Origin: a virus
Virus record (IMG/VR): IMGVR_UViG_3300032246_002481
Location: 1 to 24,904 of that record
DNA: 24,904 nt
Reading direction: 5' to 3' (one strand)
Shown here: positions 7,065 to 16,200 of the stretch, piece after piece
Position numbering within the stretch: the first letter of the stretch is position 1
Layout: every line of letters begins with the position of its first letter
Program-made: the position numbers and the translations under genes
Notes under the pieces: generated by a model
Databases searched by the model: none
The model's input: only the letters and a program-made list of their open reading frames with translations
What the model was told of the DNA's origin: nothing

Positions 7065-8576
7065 TTATACTCTTCTTGTCCAGTGCGCCAATGTTTGGAG
7101 ACCTGGAAAATTTGTGCTTGTGTAGTCTGTATCAAATCTACCTCTTTGTGTATTATCTTGTAACCCTAAAGTTCCACCGTTGGCAATAGTTCCACCTGTG
7201 ACTCTTCCTTGTAGTGCTCCTTCTGGATCAATAATGTGAAGTCTTAGTCCATAGTTATTATCAACATTATGATTAGAGTTATTAAATAAAAATTTGTCTT
7301 CTTGATATGGAACTAGCTGGCATCCTTGTTCAGAATTTGCTGCTTGTCCAATAAAATAATTTCTAGGGTCTCTTGTATCAATAAAGTATACGTTCATTCC
7401 TGAACCATAGTAGTAATAACAATTATATGCTACTACCCAGTTATTATCCCAACTAATATTGTGTCTCATTCCGTATCTTTCACCTTGCTCATATCCGTAT
7501 GAGGTTGTTAATCCAATTGTATTAAATGATGTTGTCAACTGTTGAGTTGCTGGATTATATGTTGCATAGTGAGTTACGTTTGATGGAACCATTCTAGCCA
7601 TTCCAATAATACCGTTATCTCCTGCTACAACACGCATTCTATATTGTGATTCTGAATAATTTTGAGAAGAGTTAGCCTGCCACTGGAAATCATAGAATGC
7701 ATAGCTGGGAACTCCAGCACCTTGTCCTGCATCAAGTAAACCTGTCTTTGCTTCTCTTAAGAAAGCCGCAAGCGTTCCTGGATAGTAATTATCGCCGTTT
7801 AAAGATCTATCAGTTCCTGTATTTTTCCAAATATGCATTCTATAGTTATTAGATCCATCTTTTGCAGCAATTACTACAAGAGTTCTAGTTCTATCGTTAT
7901 AGCATGCTGATCCATAACCAGTTCCACTTACCCAGGTTGAATATGTACCATTATTAAGGTTTATATTTTCATAATAACCGTTATAAATTCCACGTTCCAT
8001 AATTCTTAGTGTTGAGTTTTGATACCACATAGAGATGTTTTGTCTTATTCCTCTTTTACCAATAATAACTCCAAAGTATGGCATGTAGCTTGGAGATACA
8101 TCAGCATTTACTGCTGTGTAAGTTCTATTACCAGCATTTAATCTCATCATCCAGTGTCCGTCTGCCTGTTGATATGGTGTTGCTTGACTCCAATAAGATG
8201 TCCAGCTGCTTGAGTTAAAACGTTCGTTTGTATAGTTATTTCCAGTCCATGGTGCCCATAACTCCGAATCAGTATGTTGGCTTCCTGCATCAATTGGCTG
8301 TAATTTACTATTGTAAATATTCCAAAACGGTCTATTATCTCTGCATGAATATGTTGCAAATGTTGGCAAAGGATTTGCAGGTGGGAGAAGTTCTGTAACA
8401 GCAGTATTTGCTGATGCAATTGCTGCATCTAATGTTGCTGCAGATCCTGTTGCTGCTTGATTTGCTATAATTGTTGCAATTGTTGGATTGGCCGCAAATG
8501 CTGCGACTGTTTGATCCTGTACTACCTTATCTAAACCAGGTAAAACAATTTGCGTAACTGAATTTGCAACTGCCAT
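7065..8576 (-). CDS. Aromatic-rich tail fibre / receptor-binding protein, paralog B (503 aa)
   Basis: The ATG at 8576 has an AGGAGAAATAAAAA leader. The N-terminal 75 residues are Ala/Thr-rich (ALDAAIASANTAV-type helical segment) and may trimerise. From PLPTFATYSCRDNRPF the protein parallels the 516-residue paralog at 4766-6316: QPID, a W-P/T-GNNYTN region, VPSN-VTHYAT, GYEQGERYGMR, WDNNWVVAYNCYYYY, and PYQEDKFLF. Tyr, Trp and Asn are unusually abundant, as in many exposed adhesins. The two paralogs keep the framework while the loops between conserved motifs differ. It may form alternative or heterologous fibre tips. No enzymatic motif is visible. Assignment as a fibre is firm by context; the fold (beta-propeller-like or beta-prism) is only inferred. 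Confidence 0.78.
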   Translation of the reverse strand: MAVANSVTQIVLPGLDKVVQDQTVAAFAANPTIATIIANQAATGSAATLDAAIASANTAVTELLPPANPLPTFATYSCRDNRPFWNIYNSKLQPIDAGSQHTDSELWAPWTGNNYTNERFNSSSWTSYWSQATPYQQADGHWMMRLNAGNRTYTAVNADVSPSYMPYFGVIIGKRGIRQNISMWYQNSTLRIMERGIYNGYYENINLNNGTYSTWVSGTGYGSACYNDRTRTLVVIAAKDGSNNYRMHIWKNTGTDRSLNGDNYYPGTLAAFLREAKTGLLDAGQGAGVPSYAFYDFQWQANSSQNYSESQYRMRVVAGDNGIIGMARMVPSNVTHYATYNPATQQLTTSFNTIGLTTSYGYEQGERYGMRHNISWDNNWVVAYNCYYYYGSGMNVYFIDTRDPRNYFIGQAANSEQGCQLVPYQEDKFLFNNSNHNVDNNYGLRLHIIDPEGALQGRVTGGTIANGGTLGLQDNTQRGRFDTDYTSTNFPGLQTLAHWTRRV

Positions 8577-8602
8577 TTTTTATTTCTCCTAAATACTTTT
8601 AA

Positions 8603-8920
8603 TTAGATTGTTGTTATTTTAACGCCAGAGATAAATGCTGTAACAGAGCTTGCATTTCCTGCGCTGAGAATAATTGCATCTCCTGCGTTCAAAACTTGCT
8701 TAACATCTATAACTGTAATTTGACGAGGTGCTAGGTCAATATTCTTGTAAAAGAAAATTCCTGCAAACTTGCAACTTGTCTGTTGTGCTACGTCGGTAAC
8801 GTTAGATAGTGTAATAGATGTAATAACATCTGTCTCTCCTGCTGGGACGGTGTAAACCTGAGCCTCAGTTGCTGTAACGTTTCCGCCGAATAGTCTTGCT
8901 GGTAAACTAATTTGTGCCAT
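8603..8920 (-). CDS. Small virion structural protein, paralog of 3404-3736 (105 aa)
   Basis: The gene starts one base after the 110-residue gene's stop, with GGGAGTAATATAAA as ribosome binding site. The sequence is all-beta: FGGNVTATEAQVYTVPAGETDVITSITLSN in the first third, then a Cys-containing strand, APRQITVIDVKQVLNAGDAIILSAG and a final VTAFISGVKITTI. The VPAGET, (N/P)-AGD and SGV motifs line up with APAGED, NPGD and SGV in the 110-residue protein at 3404-3736, suggesting an ancient duplication. Proteins like this occur near fibres in many tailed phages, but I know no function. It ends 26 bp before the 503-residue fibre. Possibly a fibre-attachment or collar component. Confidence 0.65.
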   Translation of the reverse strand: MAQISLPARLFGGNVTATEAQVYTVPAGETDVITSITLSNVTDVAQQTSCKFAGIFFYKNIDLAPRQITVIDVKQVLNAGDAIILSAGNASSVTAFISGVKITTI

Positions 8921-8921
8921 T

Positions 8922-9254
8922 TTATATTACTCCCATGTTTACGAATAGATTATAGTTATCTACTGCTGCATTTACTAATGCAATTTGTTGATTTCCAGAG
9001 GTGACAACGGCATTTACCTGAGAAGATCCAGCATTGGTTATTGTTGTAACTTGCCCGCTAGATGCATTTGTTATATCTGAAATTTTTTCATTTGTTATTG
9101 CTACAATGTCGTTGACTCCTAGAAGTGATCCTAGTGATTCAAGGGACTTAGCCAAGAATACGATATCTTGTGTTGTGAGCGTAGATGCTGACAAGGCATT
9201 GATCTTTGTCTTTGCTAGCTCAATTTGTGCGGTTAAAGTTACTGCTGATGGCAT
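8922..9254 (-). CDS. Small coiled-coil structural protein (110 aa)
   Basis: AAGGAGG lies 9 nt before the ATG at 9254. The protein is almost wholly helical and free of Cys. Residues 6-72 (TLTAQIELAKTKINALSAST..., then LLGVNDIVAITN) match a stretch of the 883-residue FN3 protein (about residues 660-730) with roughly 40-45 percent identity and no gaps over about 67 positions, by eye. That suggests both use the same trimeric or dimeric coiled-coil module. The rest is Ala/Asn/Thr-rich (TNASSGQVTTITNAGSSQV), like stalk sequences of fibres. It may be a free-standing fibre linker or a truncated descendant of the larger protein. Two -10-like boxes lie upstream, so it may begin its own transcript. Confidence 0.7.
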   Translation of the reverse strand: MPSAVTLTAQIELAKTKINALSASTLTTQDIVFLAKSLESLGSLLGVNDIVAITNEKISDITNASSGQVTTITNAGSSQVNAVVTSGNQQIALVNAAVDNYNLFVNMGVI

Positions 9255-9276
9255 GTTGTGTTGCCTCCTTTAGAAT

Positions 9277-9301
9277 ATTGTATCATAAAACTCATTATAC
9301 T
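9277..9301 (-). promoter_or_regulatory. Two candidate -10 boxes upstream of the 110-aa coiled-coil gene
   Basis: Within the 40-bp gap 9255-9294 and the adjoining stop codon there is AGTATAAT (box TATAAT at 9294-9299, overlapping the TAA stop of the 125-residue gene) and, 14 bp downstream, TGATACAAT (9277-9285), an extended -10-like sequence. Either would give a short leader that keeps the AAGGAGG site. I cannot say which is used, and -35 elements are not obvious. Confidence 0.4.
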
Positions 9302-9672
9302 GGTACTACTGGGAAGGTATAAGTTAGGTCTTCAGATATATTATTTGGAAGATCTCTTAGTGCCTGTCTATATGTTTCCCACTCCATCTTTTTTGCATCA
9401 GATAAAGGAGAGGTAGATAATTGTGTCCAATCTGATTCCATTAGAGCTCGATCTCTTTTATTTCTTGCGTCTAAAATAACCCAAGCTCTTTTTAAATTAA
9501 ATCGATAGTCCTCTAATTCTTTTTCTGTCATTGCAACTGGTACACCATTTGACAACTTATAAAATTTACCATCTGTATTAGAAAGAATAACATGCCAATC
9601 TTGTCCTGGAGACTCTTCAGAAACTAATGTTTGCTCTTGAATATTATTTTCATCAAATTTAATATAAATCAT
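9295..9672 (-). CDS. Phage tail assembly chaperone-like protein (125 aa)
   Basis: The ATG at 9672 overlaps the TAA stop of the 311-residue fibre gene (TAATG) with GGAGA 6 nt upstream, so the two are translationally coupled. The C-terminal half carries the signature of the phage tail-assembly-chaperone family as I know it (Phage_tail_APC, PF16778): ARNKRDRALMESDWTQL, then a Ser-Pro-Leu-x-Asp-Ala-x-Lys segment, then WETYRQALRDLP. The N-terminal half (DWHVILSNTDGKFYKLSNG) is beta-rich and probably contacts the fibre. In the family such proteins help fibres fold or trimerise. Placement right after a fibre gene fits this. This is the best-supported chaperone among the small genes of the window; the other small genes are chaperones only by analogy. 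Confidence 0.85.
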   Translation of the reverse strand: MIYIKFDENNIQEQTLVSEESPGQDWHVILSNTDGKFYKLSNGVPVAMTEKELEDYRFNLKRAWVILDARNKRDRALMESDWTQLSTSPLSDAKKMEWETYRQALRDLPNNISEDLTYTFPVVPV

Positions 9673-10607
9673 TATCTATCTCCATAAAGTGTTGCACATC
9701 TGTTCCACAGTCTGTGGGATGAATATCCATTATATGCTGTATCATCTAAATCTGTATAGTTCATTGCTGTCATAGTCATTCTCATATCTGGTTGAATCCA
9801 TTTATCTGAGAATGTAGTATCCAAATCATATAGCTTATTTACTTCTAAAGCTTTTCCACCATATCCACCCTGCCACCAGTAATATGTTGATGTCTGACAA
9901 AAAAATGCTGTTGTATTTGCTGGGATTGTCATTGTTCCAGTCCAGGTATAATATGAGTTTCCACCAGAACGATTTGCCATTGTTGTCCATGTCATTCCAG
10001 TAGCCTGTGAGTATAGCCTGCCTGCTCCAGTTGGTATTCCATAATACATAGCAGAGCCTTCATAACCTTGATTCCAATAATTTGCATACCATCCAGATAA
10101 TGTAATTGTTTTGGATAGCGTTGGGTGAAAGTTTCTAATAAACATAGATCTCATTGAAAATCCCTGATATGCAGCATCTTCCATAATATTGTGAACTTGT
10201 CCTCCACCAACAACGTTTCCTCTTGCAAACTGTAGAACAGCTCCTGCACGATTATTTACAGATGAATATGAATTTGTATTTTGTCTATTGTGACGACCTA
10301 GCGCCATATGAAAATTTCTTTCATGATCTGTAGTAGAGTTCATATAATTATAATATGCTCCCCATCCATCGCCAGACTGCCATGCACCTGACCAGATTGG
10401 GTTTCTATCATTAATAGTATAAATTGTTGGAATATGATATGGGAATCTTGTTCCATCAGTTACTTCTCTAAATTCATTATCTATTCCAGTTTTAACTCCA
10501 AGAGATGTTGGTGTAATTCCAAGCGATGCGCCCGTTACTCCAATAGTGGCCAAGTCAGCACCCTTTAGCCCTGATGATAATGTTAAAAGTGAGTCTAATG
10601 ATGCCAT
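9672..10607 (-). CDS. Tyr/Trp-rich fibre protein (311 aa)
   Basis: The open frame could start at 10622, but the ATG at 10607 is preferred. It forms TAATG with the stop of the 883-residue gene, has GGAGA (10616-10620) at 8-nt spacing, and yields MASLDS, like the MA-starts of neighbours. The first 45 residues are Gly/Leu/Thr-rich (LSSGLKGADLATIGVTGASLG). The body contains IYTINDRNP, WGAYYNYMNS, FHMALGRHNRQN, and many Tyr/Trp/Gly clusters such as YYTWTGTM and STYYWWQGGYGG, then ends with SSHRLWNRCATLYGDR. The (I/F)-YT-x-N/D-R-x-(E/N/R)-P motif and aromatic richness recall the 516- and 503-residue paralogs, so it is probably a distant member of the same fibre group. The fold and receptor are unknown. 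Confidence 0.75.
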   Translation of the reverse strand: MASLDSLLTLSSGLKGADLATIGVTGASLGITPTSLGVKTGIDNEFREVTDGTRFPYHIPTIYTINDRNPIWSGAWQSGDGWGAYYNYMNSTTDHERNFHMALGRHNRQNTNSYSSVNNRAGAVLQFARGNVVGGGQVHNIMEDAAYQGFSMRSMFIRNFHPTLSKTITLSGWYANYWNQGYEGSAMYYGIPTGAGRLYSQATGMTWTTMANRSGGNSYYTWTGTMTIPANTTAFFCQTSTYYWWQGGYGGKALEVNKLYDLDTTFSDKWIQPDMRMTMTAMNYTDLDDTAYNGYSSHRLWNRCATLYGDR

Positions 10608-13258
10608 TATGCGATTCTCCATCCTTTTGCAGTATTTGAATATATTAATTTCATAGCTCTATTATTTACGTTAAAAATAAGGTCTTCTGCTACACCTTGA
10701 ATTAATTCACCGTTTCTAGCTACTGTAAAAAAGTTTGTTGCTGCTGTTCCAGAGATATCTATGATTTCTACAACAGCACCTAATCCTGGTCCTGCGGGAA
10801 GTGTTAAAGTTAATCCACCAACGCCACCACCATTTGCTGGAGTATTAACAAAAACTCTATCTCTATTAACTAAAAGCTTGCTAGCAGTTAAAACTTGCCA
10901 CGTATTATACCCAGCACTTGCTGCTAAAGCAGATGCTGTTGCAATATCTGATACCTGACTTGAAATTGATGACTCTATAGAAGTAACTCTAGGGTTTATA
11001 TTATCATATGAAGCTTGAAGAGTAGTATATTTACTTGATAGTGCTGAGACTGCTGTTCCATTTGCTGTTCCATTAACAAGGGTAATTGTAGCTGATCCTG
11101 CATTTTGAATATTTGTAATTGCATTTGCAGTCGCTGCAACAATATCGTCTATTCCTAATGCTTTAGATAAATTAGTTAATGCTTGTGATACATACAATAT
11201 TTGTTCTGCATTTAAAGTTGAAGATGTAAGAGCATTAATTTTTGTTTTAATTGTATCAATTTGATTTGATAATGTTGCATAGTTTGCTGCGCTGCCAAAA
11301 TCTGTAGTAATAATATTACTAGAGTTAGATTGCTCGCCTTCAGAAGCTGTTGTAATAGCTCTTACTTTAAAGGTATAGGCAGTAGCTGGAGTAAGTCCTG
11401 TTACAAGAATTGGTGATGTAGCACCTGCTCCCGTTCCGCCGATTGGAGTTGATACAACTGTATATCCAGTAATTGTTTGACCATTAGTTACAGTTGGTGC
11501 TGTAAATGAAAGTGTTGCGGTTGTTGCACCTGTTTTTGCAGCTACTCCAACTGTTGGTGGTCCAGGGGGAGCGGTATCTGTAGTTATGCTAGCGCTTGCT
11601 GCTGATTGCGCTCCAGTTCCAACCGAGTTTATTGCTGATACTTTAAATGTGTATGATGTTGCTGGAGTTAATCCAGTAAAAGTAATTGGTGATGTTGTTC
11701 CTGAAGCAATAACATTTCCTGGAGTTGATGTAGCAATATAACCAGTTATTGTTGCTCCTCCATTTGAAGCTGGAGCTGTAAATGCAAGAGTTGCAGTTGA
11801 TGAACCAGTTTTTGTTGCTGCTCCTACAGTTGGTGCTCCTGGCACAAAAACATCTGTAGCATCTGTTGTTATGCTATTACTTGCTGATGATTGTGCACTA
11901 TCGCCTACATAGTTTATGGCAGTTACTTTAAATGTATAAGCGGTTGCAGGTGTTAATCCTGTAATAGTAATAGGAGATGCTGATCCAGTTGCAACTATAT
12001 TACCTGGTGTTGATGCAATTCTGTAGCTAGAAATTGATGCTCCACCATTTGATGCTGGTGGTGTAAATGCAACTTGTGCTGATACTGATGATAACTTTGT
12101 AGCAGTGCCAATTGTTGGAGCGCCAGCCACTGTAGCATCTGAAACAATTTGATTACTTGCAGAAGAAGCAACAGATGTTCCAGCTGAGTTAGTTGCTGTA
12201 ACGGTAAATGTATAAGCGGTTGCTGCTGTTAATCCAGTAACTGTAATTGGGGAAGATGAACCAGTTGCGGTAACTCCTCCAGGTGAGGATGTGACTGTAT
12301 AGCTAGTTACTGCTGCTCCATTATTAATAGTCGGTGGAGTAAATGAAACACTTGCACTTGTTGCATTTATTTTTGTAGCTGTACCCACTAATGGTGCTGC
12401 TGGAGCTGCTGCATCTGTAGTTATTCTATTACTTGAAGATGAATTTAAACCGCTGCCTTGAGAGTTAGTTGCTGAAACTGTAAATGTATAATCTTGGCCA
12501 GGGGTGAGTCCTGTAACTGTAATAGTACCACTACCTGCTTGTGAAACAGATCCAGTAACTCCTCCTGGTGTTGATATTGCTGTATATGAAGTAATTGCAA
12601 ATCCACCATTTGAACCTGGAGCTGTATATGCAACTGTTGCTGTTGTTGATCCAGTTTTTGTAGCGGTTCCAATTGTTGGTGCTCCTGGAGCATTAGCATT
12701 TACAAAATCTGTAGTTGCTGTATTACTTGCTTGTGATGGAGCAGAAGTTCCTATAGAGTTAGTAGCAGTAACAGTAAATGTATAAGCTGTTCCTCCAGAT
12801 AATCCTGTAAAATTAATAGGGGATGATGTTCCTGTTGCAGTTATACTTCCAGGTAAAGATGTAGCTGTATAACCTGTAATTGCTTGTCCACCATCTGATG
12901 TTGGTGCAAAAAATGTAAGAGATGCTGTAGAGGTTCCAGTTTTTGTAGCGGTTCCAATTGTTGGTGCTCCTGGAACTGCAGAATCTGTTGTGATGCTGTT
13001 GCTTGCAGAAGATGGACCTGATGTTCCATCAGCATTAGTTGCTGTTACGGTAAATGTATAATTAGTATTAGGATTTAATCCTGTGACTGTAATGGGAGAT
13101 TGTGATGCTGTGCCAGTAATATTACCTGGAGTTGATGTGGCAGTATAACCAGTAATTGTGGAACCACCATTGTTAAGTGGTGCTGCAAACGCAACAGTTG
13201 CTGTTGTTGTTCCAGTTTTTGTAGCTTGCCCAATAATTGGAAGATCTGGTGCTGCCAT
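10607..13258 (-). CDS. Seven-FN3-domain tail protein with coiled-coil C-terminus (883 aa)
   Basis: The ATG at 13258 follows AAGGAGTATAAA. Seven fibronectin type III domains of 90-95 residues fill residues 1-654, starting near 1, 96, 191, 286, 379, 473 and 565. Each has PGAPT-x-G-x-A-T-K near the start, SPI-x-x-TGL-(T/S)-x-x-T-x-YTF-x-V in the middle and a TTD linker at the end. After them come a coiled-coil-like segment (about 658-730, QIDTIKTKIN..., ILYVSQALTNL) shared with the 110-residue protein at 8922-9254, and a C-terminal beta domain with LTLPAGPGLGAVVEIID, FFTVARNGELIQG and ending GWRIA, a common phage fibre tip. FN3 arrays are frequent spacers in phage tail proteins and may bind host surface polysaccharide weakly. 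It is long for an FN3 tail protein and likely sits at the end of a fibre or spike. Confidence 0.85.
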   Translation of the reverse strand: MAAPDLPIIGQATKTGTTTATVAFAAPLNNGGSTITGYTATSTPGNITGTASQSPITVTGLNPNTNYTFTVTATNADGTSGPSSASNSITTDSAVPGAPTIGTATKTGTSTASLTFFAPTSDGGQAITGYTATSLPGSITATGTSSPINFTGLSGGTAYTFTVTATNSIGTSAPSQASNTATTDFVNANAPGAPTIGTATKTGSTTATVAYTAPGSNGGFAITSYTAISTPGGVTGSVSQAGSGTITVTGLTPGQDYTFTVSATNSQGSGLNSSSSNRITTDAAAPAAPLVGTATKINATSASVSFTPPTINNGAAVTSYTVTSSPGGVTATGSSSPITVTGLTAATAYTFTVTATNSAGTSVASSASNQIVSDATVAGAPTIGTATKLSSVSAQVAFTPPASNGGASISSYRIASTPGNIVATGSASPITITGLTPATAYTFKVTAINYVGDSAQSSASNSITTDATDVFVPGAPTVGAATKTGSSTATLAFTAPASNGGATITGYIATSTPGNVIASGTTSPITFTGLTPATSYTFKVSAINSVGTGAQSAASASITTDTAPPGPPTVGVAAKTGATTATLSFTAPTVTNGQTITGYTVVSTPIGGTGAGATSPILVTGLTPATAYTFKVRAITTASEGEQSNSSNIITTDFGSAANYATLSNQIDTIKTKINALTSSTLNAEQILYVSQALTNLSKALGIDDIVAATANAITNIQNAGSATITLVNGTANGTAVSALSSKYTTLQASYDNINPRVTSIESSISSQVSDIATASALAASAGYNTWQVLTASKLLVNRDRVFVNTPANGGGVGGLTLTLPAGPGLGAVVEIIDISGTAATNFFTVARNGELIQGVAEDLIFNVNNRAMKLIYSNTAKGWRIA
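10616..10620 (-). promoter_or_regulatory. Ribosome binding site that decides the start at 10607
   Basis: GGAGA lies 8 nt before ATG 10607 and inside the last codons of the 883-residue gene. It is downstream of the alternative ATG at 10622, and so it supports the shorter product. Confidence 0.65.
12651..12689 (-). repeat. 39-bp exact repeat in FN3-coding DNA, copy 1
   Basis: This 39-bp stretch is identical to 12936-12974, exactly 285 bp (95 codons) away. It encodes the segment APTIGTATKTG at the start of an FN3 domain. Exact identity over all codon positions suggests recent domain duplication or gene conversion. Confidence 0.85.
12936..12974 (-). repeat. 39-bp exact repeat in FN3-coding DNA, copy 2
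   Basis: Second copy of the 39-bp identical segment, at the start of the adjacent FN3 domain. The remaining FN3 domains show diverged versions of the same segment. Confidence 0.85.
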
Positions 13259-13270
13259 TTTATACTCCTT

Positions 13271-16200
13271 TTATGCCTGAGCTTCTGTCCAAGACAAACG
13301 AGCTGAAATATCTCCAGATGTTAGTCCTAGGTTTGTTGCAACAATTGTTAAAATATCTGGACCATTTGGGAATCCTGGAGCTTTGTAGTTTCCATCTCCT
13401 GAAAGAATTGATGTTCCAAGGTCTTTAACCTTTGACAAATCAAAGCTGGTTGCTGAATAGTTTGTACCACCAGTACCGTCGGTATAGAAAGCAAATGCTT
13501 GATCTCCACCTCTAATTGTTGTTATTGGGCTAGTTACTGTAGAACCTGTCTTTCCAGTACCGTCGTGATAAATAACTTGAGCTAGTGATCCTCCAGCTAC
13601 TCTAATGTTTTCCCAATCATTTGGAAGAGTTACTCCAGTTGGGAACGATGAAGGATTATAAATACCCTGAATCAAAAATGCTCCTTGAGCAAGAATACCT
13701 AGCGAGCTAAGTGATAACTGCATAGTATTTAATGTTTCTCTCTTGCCATAATTTCTTCCAATTCCATTATCTGCAGATGGTGCAATTCTAATTGAAAGAA
13801 GTGGTCTTGCAACCGCTGTTGTACCGAAGCTTTGAGAAACGGATCCTTGTGGAGTAACAATACTTGATGCTATTGTTGTTGAATTAGATATTGAGTATTG
13901 AATAGTATTAGATGTTGCTGCGCTTACTGTAAATGTTCCATTAAATGTTGTTTTTTCAACTGCTGTTGCAGATGTTTGTGATTGTGCTGTAAATCCATAA
14001 ACTCCAGCGAGGATAATTTCAAATGTGTTTGATGCTGGCGTTGCTGATATAGTTCTATCACCATTTAAAACAGTAGTAACTGCAGAAGTTTGAATTTGAC
14101 CACTTTGAAGATTTCTAGAAAGTGCAGTATTTGTGATTGTTATTGTTTGCCCAGTATAAAGACCATGTGCACCTTGAGTTGTAACTAATATTGTAGATGC
14201 AGAAGTTCTTTGAACGGTTGTTATTGCTGCTGAGGTATTAACTCCAGTTACAATAAGTGGGTATCCCACCTGTACTTGGTGGTTTGCAGAAGTTGTTAAT
14301 GTTGCAACAGATGAAGCTGCAGACTTTGAAGAAATTTTTGCAATAACTTCACCTGAGCCTGCAACGTTTACGAATCTTTGCATACCAGCGGTAAAGATAA
14401 AGTTCTTATCATCATCAAATTTTCCGTCCATAATAACAGATGATCCCCAGTGTGAAATAACTGGAGCACATGTATTTGTAATTGTTTGAACAGAAACTTG
14501 TGCAATTCCAGTTCCATTTGTAATTGTATTATCTGGAAGATATGTTGCGTTATTTGAAGATCCAGAAAGTGCTACTGCTGTTCCTTGTAAATAAGAAGTC
14601 ATTGGCTGTCTTCTATTTATATTAACAGGGTAGCCCTGTGCAATTTCATTATATGCTGTATCGGTAATTGTATAAGAGCAAATTTCAAAATTGCTTGTGT
14701 CTTTTATTACCAAGAATCCTGAAGTTGGCCAATACTTAACGCTATCAACATACATAACAATCATTGTTGGTGTTAATGCTGATCCAACTATTCCTGAAGA
14801 TCCCGCCTTTAACTTTGTGCTAAAGAATGGTGAGTTAATTGCTTCATATCTTGCTGGAAGGTTTCCAGAACGCATGTAAGCTTCTGTATTTCTATTGTTA
14901 TTAGGCATCTTGTGGCAATAAACAATATTTCCTTCTGTACCTCTAAAACCAAATCTAATAAATCCTGCACCGTACCAGGTGTAGTCAATATATGCCATCT
15001 GCATTAATGCAGGGTCTAATGTATATCCTGAAGGGCCTTTTCCATCAAGTCTATCTACGTTCCATTCAGTTTGAGGAACTCTAACTTCTTGAGTTAAAAC
15101 ATAAGAAGAATTTGTTACAGAATCTCCCTTATATGCTGGAGTAACTTTTAAATTAGTATCTGATGCAATTTCAACAATAGTATAGTTTGCTCCCTTAATT
15201 ACAATATCATTTCCAACTAGTAGTTGTTTTCTAAATCTTGTATTTATACCAGTAATTGTATTTGAGTACTTAGTTGCAGCAATTTTACCGAATAGGTCTT
15301 TCTTAGTAAATCTTCTGACGGCATAAAGATATGTTCCATCATATTCTAGGAAGAACCCGTTTTGATCGTTATACATACCAGTTCTTGTTGCAGCGCCTTC
15401 CCACTTATAAACAGTAACCGAAACATCAACTCCTCCTGGGAATTGATCTGTAGCAGTTAAATTTTGTGTAAGCGGCATAATATATTGGAATTCATTTGTT
15501 CCAAGGACGTTTGTAACTACAAACTTACCATTCCATGGGTTATATAAACCTGCTGTAACAATTCCGTCTACCTTAATCTTTGCACCTGGTTGCATTCCAT
15601 GGTCTTGAAGAGTTTTTACAGTTACAACTTGATTTCCAATCAAAACTCCTGCAACAGAAATACTGTCTACGTCAAAAGTAGGTGTGAATTTTACACCTGT
15701 TGAGAATTGAATTGACTTTCCTGATTGATATCTAAAAGCACGACGTGTTTGACGAATAACTCTTACGCCACAAACGTTATCTGTTGTTGAAAGAATAACT
15801 CCGCCATCATGTGGTCTATGCTGAACATATCCATTTGGCTTTGAATAAAGTCCTACTCCAGTTGTAATAATTGGGTTAGCAACTTGTGAATCCATTTTAA
15901 ATTTCATTTGATTTGGAGCTGAAACGTTAAATACTCTCCAAGATCCCTTAATTGAACAACTTGCATTTTGGCTTCCGATTAGAATTGGAGTTCCTGGAAG
16001 AAGACCATGTGCAGTGCTTGTTGTAATTGTAATTGTAGATTGTGCGGCTCCATCTGATTGAGCAGTCCATCCTTGAAGTCCTACTGCATCGCTTCCACCT
16101 GGAATGTGTGCATTGTCATAAATTCCTCCGCCTGCTATGGATGTAAGACTTCCATTTGAAATAGCTCCAGAGACAACTCCATTTGCTAAATATGTAAATG

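Noticed and set aside
13237-13428. Plus-strand open frame of 63 codons
   Set aside because: It is antisense to the end of the 1186-residue gene and the start of the 883-residue gene. No translation signal and no plausible product.
14614-14623. TATAAATA, a T4-like late promoter box, on the minus strand
   Set aside because: It lies deep inside the 1186-residue gene, encoding Asn-Ile-Asn-Arg-type residues, so it is probably chance in AT-rich DNA.
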